Source: Alkalicaulis satelles
Lineage (GTDB): Bacteria; Pseudomonadota; Alphaproteobacteria; Caulobacterales; Maricaulaceae
Reading direction: 5' to 3'
Length of the DNA: 64,000 nt
Assembly: GCF_008630495.1 (NCBI RefSeq)
Contig: NZ_VWOJ01000002.1
Location: 821,001-885,000, forward strand
The position numbers were made by a program, and so were the translations under genes. The notes beneath the pieces are model-generated. The model was not told where the DNA came from, made no database searches, and was given only the letters and a program-made list of their open reading frames with translations. This document shows positions 27,195 to 35,047 of the stretch, piece by piece. The number at the start of each line of letters is the position of its first letter. Position 1 is the stretch's first letter.

Positions 27195-28322
27195 TTATGA
27201 TTTACGATCAGGCGCGGCCCGGGCGGTCATGACGCTGGCGATGAGCGCCATTCTGGGAGGGTGCAGACGCACCTGCTCAAAGCCCGCCGCCTCCAGCATG
27301 GCGATCAGTTCCGGCGCGCTGCGCGGGCGCCCCTTGCCCATGGCGGCCAGATAAAATCCGAAATACGCCTCCCCCATAGGCGCGGCGCCCGGCGCATCGG
27401 CCATGGGCTCGGCCAGCAACAAGGTCCCGCCCGGCGCCAGGGCCGCCCGGCAGGCGCGCAAGAGCGTCATCACATCCTCATCGTCATGGTCGTGGACGAT
27501 GCGCACCAGCGAGATGAGATCGGCGCCGGCCGGGGGCTGGTCTGTCAGGAAGCTGCCGCCATGGACCGCCGCGCGGGCGCCGAGCCCCGCTGCTTCCAGG
27601 CGCTGGCGGGCCCGGTCCGCCACGGCGGGCAGGTCGAACAGGGCGAGGTTCAGACGGGGCGCCTGGCGCGCCGCCTCGATCAGGAAGGCGCCCTCGCCTC
27701 CGCCCACATCGAGCAGCTGGCGGTAGCGCTTTAGATCTATGGCGGCGAAAATCTCCTCGGACACCATGGGCAGGGTGGCGCCCATCAGCTCCGAATAGGC
27801 GTCGGTGCGCCCGCCCACGCCCTCGCCGCGCCCATAGCCCCAGAATTGCGCCAGCCGTCCCTCGCGCGCCTCGCCGCGCAGGACCGCCAGCGGGTCTTGC
27901 AGATCGTGATAGAGCAGGGCGTGATGGCGCGTCATGGCCGCAAGGCCCGTCTCGCCCGCCAGCGCCGCGCCCAGCCGCCCCAGCGCATAGCGTCCGCCCG
28001 AGCGGCGCTCCAGAAGATCCAGCGAGGCGGCGGCTTCGGCGAGCCGCTGTGCGCCTTCGCGCGGCAGTCCGGCGTGACCGGCGATGGCGTCCAGCGATTG
28101 CGGGCCGTCAGCGAGACATTCAAACAGGCCGGTCTCGATGCAGGCGAGCAGGGTCTGGGTATAGACAAAGCCCGCCATCAGATCGAACACCGCGCGCGCC
28201 TCGGCGCGCGCCTTGGCGCGGGTCAGGGGGAAGGCCTTGGCGAAGCGGCGGAAACCCGGGCGGGAGACCAGCCGGTTGCGCCAGTCCCCGAGCACGGCGC
28301 GCCAGCCCATGGCCGCGCTCAA
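27195..28322 (-). CDS. crtF: Hydroxyneurosporene/demethylspheroidene O-methyltransferase CrtF
   Basis: 375 aa. SAM-dependent O-methyltransferase that methylates the tertiary hydroxyl of acyclic carotenoids, giving the methoxy group of spirilloxanthin-type pigments. The N-terminal dimerisation helices (about 40-110) precede the SAM motif LLDVGGGEGAFLIEAARQAP and VRIVHDHDDEDVMTLLR. The TTG start overlaps the crtE stop (TTGA); ATG 28310 is an alternative four codons in. It ends immediately before the bchC promoter. Confidence 0.93.
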   Translation of the reverse strand: MSAAMGWRAVLGDWRNRLVSRPGFRRFAKAFPLTRAKARAEARAVFDLMAGFVYTQTLLACIETGLFECLADGPQSLDAIAGHAGLPREGAQRLAEAAASLDLLERRSGGRYALGRLGAALAGETGLAAMTRHHALLYHDLQDPLAVLRGEAREGRLAQFWGYGRGEGVGGRTDAYSELMGATLPMVSEEIFAAIDLKRYRQLLDVGGGEGAFLIEAARQAPRLNLALFDLPAVADRARQRLEAAGLGARAAVHGGSFLTDQPPAGADLISLVRIVHDHDDEDVMTLLRACRAALAPGGTLLLAEPMADAPGAAPMGEAYFGFYLAAMGKGRPRSAPELIAMLEAAGFEQVRLHPPRMALIASVMTARAAPDRKS

Positions 28323-29185
28323 GCGGCGGCTGCGGCGAGGTTTTTCGGAACCAGACGCTTGGCTTGCGCGGTCACCAGCTCACGCAGCATGGGCGCGCCG
28401 GCGCAGTCGGGAACGGCGGTTGCGGCCTCGGCCACCAGGGTCCTCAGCCGGGCCACCGCCCCGTCCAGCCCCAGCGCGCGCGCGCAGCTGGGCCGGTTGA
28501 GGGCCGCGTCCTGCCCGATGGGCTTGCCCGCGTCCGCACAGCCCATGGCGTCCAGCAGGTCATCGGCCACCTGATAGGCCTCGCCGATCTTTTCACCCAT
28601 CAGCCGCCAGGGCGCCGGGTCTGCGCCCGCCGACACAGCGCCCGCCATCACCGCACCGACGAACAGCGCGCCGGTCTTGGCCCGGTGATAAGTGGCCACG
28701 TCCACCTCCGGTTCGCTTTCCCAGGCCTGACCGGCGGCGATTCCCACCGGCGCGCCGACGGCCCGGGCGATCAGCGATAACAGGCCGGGCAGGCGCTCGG
28801 GCGCGGCTGCGCCGGCGCGCGCCACGGTCTCGAAGGCCAGCACGATCAGCGCATCGCCCGCCAGGATCGCCAGCGGCTCGCCATAGGCGGCGTGCACCGA
28901 CGGGTGGCCGCGGCGCTCATCAGCATTGTCGAAAGCGGGCAGGTCGTCATGAACCAGGGAGGCGCAGTGCAAGAGTTCCAGAGCCGCCGCCACCGCGCCC
29001 GACAGGGCCGGGTCCGGATCGCCGCAGGCGCCCGCCACCGCCAGGCAGAGTTTGGGCCGCACCCGCGCCCCGCCCGGGAAGACCGCATGCTCCAGGGCGG
29101 CGGCGAAACGGGGCGGACATCCCGTCCCGGCGGCCCGTCCCAGGGCGGCGCGAAGCTCCGCCTCGATGCGTGCATCGGCCTCCAT
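28319..29185 (-). CDS. crtE: Geranylgeranyl diphosphate synthase CrtE
   Basis: 288 aa. Makes geranylgeranyl diphosphate for carotenoids and the bacteriochlorophyll tail. The first aspartate-rich motif is HDDLPAFDNADERRGHPSVH and the second DDLLDAMG, with AKTGALF between. I chose ATG 29185 because GGGGAGGA lies seven bases upstream; an in-frame ATG at 29257 would put the start codon inside the PpsR dyad and lacks a Shine-Dalgarno. Divergent from crtD. Confidence 0.94.
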   Translation of the reverse strand: MEADARIEAELRAALGRAAGTGCPPRFAAALEHAVFPGGARVRPKLCLAVAGACGDPDPALSGAVAAALELLHCASLVHDDLPAFDNADERRGHPSVHAAYGEPLAILAGDALIVLAFETVARAGAAAPERLPGLLSLIARAVGAPVGIAAGQAWESEPEVDVATYHRAKTGALFVGAVMAGAVSAGADPAPWRLMGEKIGEAYQVADDLLDAMGCADAGKPIGQDAALNRPSCARALGLDGAVARLRTLVAEAATAVPDCAGAPMLRELVTAQAKRLVPKNLAAAAA

Positions 29186-29251
29186 GGCGTCGTCCTCCCC
29201 CTGAAGCCTGACCTTGCGGTTGTCGGCGTCCAGTTTTCCTGTCAGTTTGAC

Positions 29252-29269
29252 TGTCATGAAGACTGGACA
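29252..29269. promoter_or_regulatory. PpsR operator between crtE and crtD
   Basis: tgtcatgaagactggaca is an exact TGT-N12-ACA match in the 102-bp divergent gap, 19 bp before the crtD ATG and 67 bp before the crtE ATG. A further TGTCA at 29240 and TGTCAA at 29283 flank it, so a cluster of half-sites is present. Coordinated oxygen control of both carotenoid units is the likely role. Confidence 0.7.
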
Positions 29270-29287
29270 CTCTTTCCCGGCCTGTCA

Positions 29288-30856
29288 ATGAGCGGCGCGC
29301 GCGGACCGGATCGCGCCGTGATCATCGGAGCGGGGATGGGTGGTCTGGCCGCGGCCATTGATCTGGCCGCGCGCGGCGTACCGGTGACCCTGGTGGAAAG
29401 CGCCCCGGAACCCGGCGGCAAGATGCGCACGCTGGAGGCGGGCGGCGCCGCAATCGACGCCGGACCCACCGTCCTCACCCTGCGCGCCGGGTTTGAGCAA
29501 TTATTCGCCGATGCGGGCGCATCGCTGGCCGATCATGTTTCCCTGACGCGCGCAGAGCGCCTGGCCCGTCATGCCTGGGGCGATGATCAGGGCTTTGATC
29601 TCTATCCTGACCCCGAACGCAGCGTGGATGAAGCCGGGCGCTTCGCCGGCGCAGCCCAGGCGCGCGCCTTCGCGCGCTTCCTGCGCGACGGACAAAAGCT
29701 CTATGAGGCCCTTGAGCCGAGCTTCCTGTTCGCCTCAAGGCCCAGCCCGCCCGGTCTGACCCTTCGCATGCTGGCGCAGAACCCTGCGGGCGTCACGACC
29801 CTGCGGCCCTTCTCCGCGCTGTGGGATGTGCTGGGCGGGTATTTCCCCGATGCGCGCCTGCGCCAGCTGTATGGCCGCTACGCCACCTATTGCGGGTCCT
29901 CGCCTTTCGAGGCGCCGGCCACCTTGATGATGATCGCCGCCCTCGAGCAGCAGGGCGTGTGGTTTGTGGACGGGGGCATGACGCAATTATCGCGCGCCAT
30001 GGCCGGGCTCGCCCGCGCGCTGGGCGCACAGCTGCGCTATGACACGAAAGCCGAGGCGGTGCTGACCGCGCATGGCCGGGTGAGCGGGGTGCGCCTGGCG
30101 GGCGGCGAGATCATTGCGGCGCGCGCCGTGCTGGCCAATGGCGATCCCGACGCCCTGCGGGCCGGGTGTCTGGGGCCGGCGGCGGCGCAGGCCATGGCGC
30201 CCGCCCACGGGCCGCGCTCGCTGTCGGCTGTGGTCTGGACGGGCGTAGGCGAGGCTGAGGGCTTTGCGCTGGAGCGCCATAATGTCTTCTTCTCGGGCGA
30301 TTACCGCGCCGAGTTCGGAGCCCTGTTCGATGAGCAGCGCATGCCCGATGATCCGACCATCTATATCTGCGCCCAGGACCGAGGGGCGGGACCGGCGCCG
30401 CGGGGCGCAGAGCGCTTTCTCATCCTCATCAACGCGCCGCCCGACGGGGAGCGGCGCGCCTATGGGCTTCAGGAGACCGGATCATGGCTGACCCAAGTGA
30501 AGGCGCGCCTCAGGGCCAGCGGGCTGACGCTGGAACTGGATGCGTATCAGACGACGGCGCCGGACGGCTTCGCGGCGCGCTTTCCCGGGACGGGCGGCGC
30601 GCTCTACGGGCGGGCCCTGCACGGATGGCGGGCGGCGTTTGCGCGGCCGGGGGCGAAGACGCGCCTGCCGGGCCTCTATCTGGCGGGGGGCGGGACCCAT
30701 CCTGGGCCGGGGGTTCCGACCTCCATGCTGTCGGGCCGCACGGCGGCGCGCGCGATTCTGGCCGATTTCGCTTCGACGCCCCGCTGGCGCCCGGCGGGTA
30801 TCGCTGGCTCTACGCCGACGCCATCAGCGCGGACGGACGCTTCAGCCTCGTCCTGA
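29288..30856 (+). CDS. crtD: Hydroxyneurosporene/methoxyneurosporene desaturase CrtD
   Basis: 522 aa. FAD-dependent C3,4-desaturase of acyclic carotenoids. The dinucleotide-binding N-terminus is AVIIGAGMGGLAAAIDLAAR, followed by GGKMRTLEAGGAAIDAGPTV, and the C-terminal FAD motif is GLYLAGGGTHPGPGVPTSML. The family normally ends soon after the RAILADF-type segment; here the frame runs about 25 further residues into crtC. The ATG at 29288 has no clear Shine-Dalgarno and follows the PpsR site by 18 nt, so a leaderless or short-leader transcript is possible. CrtI at 33539-35044 is its paralogue. Confidence 0.92.
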   Translation: MSGARGPDRAVIIGAGMGGLAAAIDLAARGVPVTLVESAPEPGGKMRTLEAGGAAIDAGPTVLTLRAGFEQLFADAGASLADHVSLTRAERLARHAWGDDQGFDLYPDPERSVDEAGRFAGAAQARAFARFLRDGQKLYEALEPSFLFASRPSPPGLTLRMLAQNPAGVTTLRPFSALWDVLGGYFPDARLRQLYGRYATYCGSSPFEAPATLMMIAALEQQGVWFVDGGMTQLSRAMAGLARALGAQLRYDTKAEAVLTAHGRVSGVRLAGGEIIAARAVLANGDPDALRAGCLGPAAAQAMAPAHGPRSLSAVVWTGVGEAEGFALERHNVFFSGDYRAEFGALFDEQRMPDDPTIYICAQDRGAGPAPRGAERFLILINAPPDGERRAYGLQETGSWLTQVKARLRASGLTLELDAYQTTAPDGFAARFPGTGGALYGRALHGWRAAFARPGAKTRLPGLYLAGGGTHPGPGVPTSMLSGRTAARAILADFASTPRWRPAGIAGSTPTPSARTDASASS

Positions 30857-31680
30857 TCACCCTGTTGGGCAGCGTATTCTCGCCCTATTACGCCTGGGCG
30901 GGCCGGCGCGCGCCCCTGGATCATTGCGCGCTCAATGTCTGCCTCTATGGCCCCGGGGTGCGCCGCTGGGCCATGACCGAGCGCCGCGCAGGCGAGGTGG
31001 AGGCGGGTGAAGATCATGTGCGGCTCGGCCCCAGCGCGGTGCGGTTTGAGGACGGGGCGCTGATCTATGACATCGCCGAGTATGGCGCGCCCGTCCCCTT
31101 GCGCGTGCGCGGCCAGGTGGTGATCCGCCCCGAGGCCGAGCAGAGCGAGACCTTCACGCTGGATGCGGCAGGCCGCCATGTCTGGCGTCCGATCTGGCCG
31201 CGCGCGCGGGTGGAGGCGCGCTTCACCGCGCCGGACTTGCGCTTTTCCGGCGAGGCCTATGTGGACATGAATGCGGGCGAGGAGCCTTTGGAAGCGGGGT
31301 TTCGCTCCTGGAACTGGGCGCGCACGGCGCTGCCGGACGGCGCGGCGATTCTTTATGATTCGGTCTGGAAAGACGGCGGCGGCCAGGGCCTCGCCCTGCG
31401 CATCGGGCCGGACGGCAAGGCGGCCGCCTTCGATCCCCCGCCGCTCAAGGACCTGCCCCTGACCGGGTGGCGGGTGGCGCGCGCGGCGCGTTCGGAAGGG
31501 TCAGCGCAGGTGCAACAGACGCTGGAAGACACGCCCTTCTATGCGCGCTCGCTGATCAGCACGGAGCTCCTGGGCGCGCCGCGCAAGTCCATGCATGAGA
31601 GCCTGGACCTGACGCGGTTTTCGTCACCCGTGGTCAAGATGATGCTGCCCTTCCGCATGCCGCGCGCGTTCTGGCGCTAG
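30625..31680 (+). CDS. crtC: Hydroxyneurosporene synthase (carotenoid 1,2-hydratase) CrtC
   Basis: 351 aa as drawn. Adds water across the end double bond of neurosporene or lycopene. The conserved core begins at FDAPLAPGGYRWLYADAISA (about nt 30769) and contains LGSVFSPYYAWAGRRAP, WNWARTALPDGAAILYDSVW and the terminal PRAFWR; the core of about 302 aa equals complete CrtC in Rhodobacter. The start is uncertain: no ATG, GTG or TTG exists in frame between 30625 and the core. ATG 30625 has no good Shine-Dalgarno, whereas ATG 30484 has AGGAG nine bases upstream and would overlap crtD by 373 nt. Confidence 0.88.
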   Translation: MAGGVCAAGGEDAPAGPLSGGGRDPSWAGGSDLHAVGPHGGARDSGRFRFDAPLAPGGYRWLYADAISADGRFSLVLITLLGSVFSPYYAWAGRRAPLDHCALNVCLYGPGVRRWAMTERRAGEVEAGEDHVRLGPSAVRFEDGALIYDIAEYGAPVPLRVRGQVVIRPEAEQSETFTLDAAGRHVWRPIWPRARVEARFTAPDLRFSGEAYVDMNAGEEPLEAGFRSWNWARTALPDGAAILYDSVWKDGGGQGLALRIGPDGKAAAFDPPPLKDLPLTGWRVARAARSEGSAQVQQTLEDTPFYARSLISTELLGAPRKSMHESLDLTRFSSPVVKMMLPFRMPRAFWR

Positions 31681-31802
31681 CTTGGGTTCTGGTCGTCCTT
31701 TTTTTCCTCGCGGTGGAGCTTGATCAGCTCCCAGACCCCGAACGCCATGATGGCGCCGAAGATCAGGATCAGCTCCACCAGGAAGATCATGTCATTGCTC
31801 AT
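31677..31802 (-). CDS. 41-aa single-helix membrane protein downstream of tspO
   Basis: 41 aa: a hydrophobic helix (about 5-26, starting MIFLVELILIFGAIMAFG) ending WELIKLHR, then a charged tail EEKKDDQNPS. Its ATG overlaps the tspO stop (ATGA), so translation should be coupled, and its stop shares the CTAG palindrome with the convergent crtC stop. It resembles the 44-aa protein at 32351-32485: both show E-L, G-A, E-L, a basic patch and an acidic/lysine tail at the same spacing. I do not recognise the family; an assembly or carotenoid/porphyrin-handling partner of TspO is a guess from context. Confidence 0.7.
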   Translation of the reverse strand: MSNDMIFLVELILIFGAIMAFGVWELIKLHREEKKDDQNPS

Positions 31803-32266
31803 GCTGCGGCCTTTCGCAGGCGCACGATCTCCAGGTTGAGAAAGGCGGCCAGGCTCACCCAGGCCAGATACGGCGCCAGCAGCCAGGCGGCGAGGGCGTC
31901 CACCTGGGTGAAGGCGTAGATATTCGCCGCTACCGCCAGCCAGAGCAGCGCCACCTCCGCCAGCGCCCAGCCGGGGCGTCTGAGGCCGAAGAACACTGCC
32001 GACCACAGCGCATTGAGCGCCAGCTGCACGCCCCACACCGCCAGCGCGGGATGCAGTTCGGCGGTGGCCCACACCCGCCATGCGGCATAGGCCATGGCCG
32101 CATAGAGAAGGCCCCAGACCAACGGGAACACGAAATCGGGCGGCGTCCAGGACGGTTTCCGGAGCGATTTGTACCAGGCGCCCGGACGGAAGACCGCGCC
32201 GGTGAGCGAGGCGAGAAAGACCAGGCCCAGAAAAGGCGCGAGGGTCCAGAGCGGCGCTTCGGTCAT
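31799..32266 (-). CDS. tspO: TspO/MBR family tryptophan-rich sensory protein
   Basis: 155 aa, five membrane helices. Outer-membrane TspO (CrtK) of Rhodobacter binds porphyrins and damps photosynthesis gene expression under oxygen. Family motifs: FRPGAWYKSLRKPSWTPPDF, FPLVWGLLYAAMAYAAWRVW, LALNALWSAVFFGLRRPGWA and PYLAWVSLAAFLNLEIVRL. It lies in the usual crtIB-tspO order, but here flanked on each side by a tiny membrane-protein gene. An 84-nt gap separates it from the upstream small ORF. Confidence 0.95.
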   Translation of the reverse strand: MTEAPLWTLAPFLGLVFLASLTGAVFRPGAWYKSLRKPSWTPPDFVFPLVWGLLYAAMAYAAWRVWATAELHPALAVWGVQLALNALWSAVFFGLRRPGWALAEVALLWLAVAANIYAFTQVDALAAWLLAPYLAWVSLAAFLNLEIVRLRKAAA

Positions 32267-32350
32267 GGCGTGTCCTTGATGCAGGAAGGGCCCCCAGAGA
32301 CTAGAGCCGGGCGCGGGGGCGGCAATGGGGCGGATCCAGAACGGTGCGGC

Positions 32351-32485
32351 TCAGGACGGCCCGTCTTCGCTATCGCTCTTGTCCTTGGCGTCGTCGCGCC
32401 GCAGAAGGATCAGCTCGCGCACGCACCAGCCGATCACGGCGCCGGCGATCAGAAGCTCAAACACCAGCGGCAGATAGGCCTGCAT
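32351..32485 (-). CDS. 44-aa single-helix membrane protein between crtB and tspO
   Basis: 44 aa: MQAYLPLVFELLIAGAVIGW forms a membrane helix, followed by CVRELILLRRDDAKDKSD and an acidic end. The ATG overlaps the crtB stop (TGATG), so it is very likely translated. It aligns with the 41-aa protein at 31677-31802 over VELILIFGAIMAFGVWEL versus FELLIAGAVIGWCVREL with one gap, plus a similar charged tail; the two look like ancient paralogues. Function unknown. The predicted topology is a helix with a positively charged, then acidic, cytoplasmic tail. Confidence 0.7.
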   Translation of the reverse strand: MQAYLPLVFELLIAGAVIGWCVRELILLRRDDAKDKSDSEDGPS

Positions 32486-33546
32486 CACCCTCTCCGCTGG
32501 CGGCTCGCCATGGACTGGCGCAAGGCGGCCTGTTCGCGCTGCTCCAGGGCGTGGAGAATCTCAAACATCCGCCCCCAGTGTTCGCCCAGCCGCCACCAGG
32601 CCAGGTCCGGCGCCCGGGGCGGGGCGGGCGGCACGGCCTGCACCAGAAACCGGGTTTCGGCCAGCGGGCCTCCAGCGTCCTGCCGCCCGGCGCCGGCGGC
32701 GTCCAGAAGCCCGGCGGCGGCCAGCGCCAGCTTGCGCCGTTTCGAGGTCGCCGCGCGCCGGGTGACGCTGTCAAACCCTGCGCGGCGGATCTGCCCGCCG
32801 ATATCGCGATAGATGCGCGAGGCGGCATGGATGGCGGCCCGGCACCCTGAAGGCAGCAGGGCCACGCCCGGCCGGGCGCGCTCATACAGCCGGTCGGCCT
32901 CGTCCAGCACGCGCGCGATGACCTGGGCCAATTGCGGGCTGAAGCAGGGCGCGGCCAGGAAGGCGTCCGGGTCGAGCCCCGCCTCCTCCATCCATTGACG
33001 CGGCAGGTAGAGCCGGCCCGCGCGCGCATCTTCGCCCACATCGCGCGCGATATTGGTCAATTGCATGGCCACGCCCAGATCGCTGGCGCGGGCCAGCGCG
33101 TGCGGATCGCGCACGCCCATGACCAGCGTCATCATCACGCCCACCGTGCCCGCCACCCGCGCGCCATAGGCGCGCACATCGCCAATAGTGTCAAAGCGCC
33201 GGCCTTGCGCGTCCCAGACAAACCCCTCGATCAGGGCGCCGGGCAGGGCGCGGGGTATGGCGCGCGCCTCGACCAGATCGGCGAAGGCCCGATCCACCGG
33301 GTCCGGTCCGGGGCGCCCGGCATAGATGGCGTCCAGACGCCGGCTCAGATCAATGCAGGCCGCGCCCGGATTGCGCCCGTCATCCACCGCGTCATCGGCG
33401 CGCCGGCAGAAGCCGTAGAGCGCATAGGCGTCCGCGCGCACGCCGGACGGCAGCAGGAGCGAGGCGGCGTAGAAGCTCTTCGACCCGCCCCGGATGGCGC
33501 GGCGGCAGGCCTCGAGATCGGCGGGGCTGGCGAAGCGCTCAGACAT
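32485..33546 (-). CDS. crtB: 15-cis-phytoene synthase CrtB
   Basis: 353 aa. Condenses two geranylgeranyl diphosphates to phytoene, the first committed carotenoid step. Mg-binding aspartate motifs DDAVDDG and NIARDVGEDARAGRLYLPRQ are present, with GSKSFYAASLLLP near the N-terminus. ATG 33546 has GAGGG just upstream and overlaps crtI by 8 nt; an ATG four codons earlier lacks one. The last 60 residues vary in the family. Confidence 0.95.
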   Translation of the reverse strand: MSERFASPADLEACRRAIRGGSKSFYAASLLLPSGVRADAYALYGFCRRADDAVDDGRNPGAACIDLSRRLDAIYAGRPGPDPVDRAFADLVEARAIPRALPGALIEGFVWDAQGRRFDTIGDVRAYGARVAGTVGVMMTLVMGVRDPHALARASDLGVAMQLTNIARDVGEDARAGRLYLPRQWMEEAGLDPDAFLAAPCFSPQLAQVIARVLDEADRLYERARPGVALLPSGCRAAIHAASRIYRDIGGQIRRAGFDSVTRRAATSKRRKLALAAAGLLDAAGAGRQDAGGPLAETRFLVQAVPPAPPRAPDLAWWRLGEHWGRMFEILHALEQREQAALRQSMASRQRRG

Positions 33547-35044
33547 GGGCCCTCGCATCCGGCACGACGCTGTCGAGCACCCGGGCCGAGGACAACACCC
33601 CCGGCACGCCTGCGCCGGGATGGGTGCCTGCGCCCACCAGATAGAGCCCCATGATGTCCTCGCTGCGGTTATGGGGCCTGAACCAGGCGCTCTGGGTCAG
33701 TACCGGCTCCAGCCCGAAGGCCGCGCCGCGCAGCGAATTGAGCCGGTCGCGGAAATCCAGCGGCGTCAGGGTCAGCGACACCTCCACCGCCTCCTTCAGC
33801 CCCGGCAGGAGCGTCTCCTCCAGACGCTTTTCGATGGCCTGGCGGTAGGGCTCGGCGATTTCAGTCCAGTCCGCATCGCCCTCCAGATTGGGTACGGGCG
33901 AGAGCACATAAAACGCCTCGCATCCCGGCGGCGCCAGGCTGGGGTCGGTGGCGGTGGGCCGGTGCAGATAGAGGCTGAAATCGTCCGCCAGATGCTTGCG
34001 GCGGAAAATGTCGTCCAGAAGGCCCTTGTAACGCGGGCCCAGAACGATGGTGTGGTGATCCACGTCCCGATAGGTGCGGCGCACGCCGAAATACCACACG
34101 AACAGACTCATGGAGTAGCGCGCCTTGTCCACCTTGGCGTCGGTCCAGCGCTTGCGCGGGGCGTCAGACAGAAGGTGTTTGTAGGTGTGGCCGGTTTCGG
34201 CATTGGACACCACGATGTCCGCCCTGATCTCCTGCCCATCGCTCAGGCGCACGCCCGTGGCGCGGCCGGCGTCCACGGTGATCTGGCTGACTTCGGTATT
34301 GCAGCGCACCACGCCGCCCTGGCCCTCGATGAGGCTGACCAGTCCGTCGACCAGCTGGCCGGTGCCGCCCATGGCGAAATGCACGCCCCATTTGCGTTCG
34401 AGATAGGAGATCAGGCAGTAGACCGCGCTCGCCTCGAACGGATTGCCGCCGATCAGAAGCGGGTGAAAGCTCAGCGCCGTGCGCACTTTCGGGTCGCGCA
34501 CATAGCGCGAGACCAGATCATGCACCGAGCGGTGCCCGGACAGGCGGATCAGGTCCGGCGCGATGCGCGCCATGTCGGCGATGGTGTCAAACGCCACATG
34601 GCCGAGCTGTTCGAAGCCGACGCGGAAAATCTCCTCGCTCTTCTTCAAAAAGCGTTCATAGCCGGCCACGTCTGCGGGATTGAATTTGGCCACTTCGGCG
34701 CGCATGGCCCCGGCGTCGCGCGAGCACTGGAACACCGAGCCGTCATCAAAGCGAATGCCGTAGAAAGGCGAGATCTCGCGCAGCTCCACATCGTCTTCCA
34801 GCTTGCGACCGGCCAGCGCCCACAATTCCTCGAACAGGAAGGGCGCGGTGATGATGGTGGGGCCGGCGTCGAACACATAGCCGCCTTCGCGGTAGACATA
34901 AGCTCGCCCGCCCGGCGCATCGAGTTTATCCAGGACGGTGACCCGGTAGCCGCGCGCGCCCAGGCGCACCGCCGCAGCGAGCCCGCCAAACCCGGCGCCG
35001 ATGACCACCGCATGGGGCCGTGTGTCGGCTGTGTCTCTGGGCAT
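33539..35044 (-). CDS. crtI: Phytoene desaturase CrtI
   Basis: 501 aa. FAD-dependent desaturase converting phytoene to neurosporene or lycopene. N-terminal HAVVIGAGFGGLAAAVRLGA and GGRAYVYREGGYVFDAGPTI; C-terminal GLYLVGAGTHPGAGVPGVLS. The number of desaturation steps (three or four) cannot be read from the sequence by eye. The ATG is 3 nt after the stop of the DUF3422 gene, so crtI has no promoter gap of its own and must be co-transcribed or use a promoter inside DUF3422. Confidence 0.95.
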   Translation of the reverse strand: MPRDTADTRPHAVVIGAGFGGLAAAVRLGARGYRVTVLDKLDAPGGRAYVYREGGYVFDAGPTIITAPFLFEELWALAGRKLEDDVELREISPFYGIRFDDGSVFQCSRDAGAMRAEVAKFNPADVAGYERFLKKSEEIFRVGFEQLGHVAFDTIADMARIAPDLIRLSGHRSVHDLVSRYVRDPKVRTALSFHPLLIGGNPFEASAVYCLISYLERKWGVHFAMGGTGQLVDGLVSLIEGQGGVVRCNTEVSQITVDAGRATGVRLSDGQEIRADIVVSNAETGHTYKHLLSDAPRKRWTDAKVDKARYSMSLFVWYFGVRRTYRDVDHHTIVLGPRYKGLLDDIFRRKHLADDFSLYLHRPTATDPSLAPPGCEAFYVLSPVPNLEGDADWTEIAEPYRQAIEKRLEETLLPGLKEAVEVSLTLTPLDFRDRLNSLRGAAFGLEPVLTQSAWFRPHNRSEDIMGLYLVGAGTHPGAGVPGVLSSARVLDSVVPDARAHV

Positions 35045-35047
35045 GGA

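Noticed and set aside
29186-29257. crtE starting at the upstream ATG 29257
   Set aside because: That ATG lies inside the PpsR dyad and has no ribosome site, whereas ATG 29185 has GGGGAGGA at good spacing and gives the usual CrtE length.
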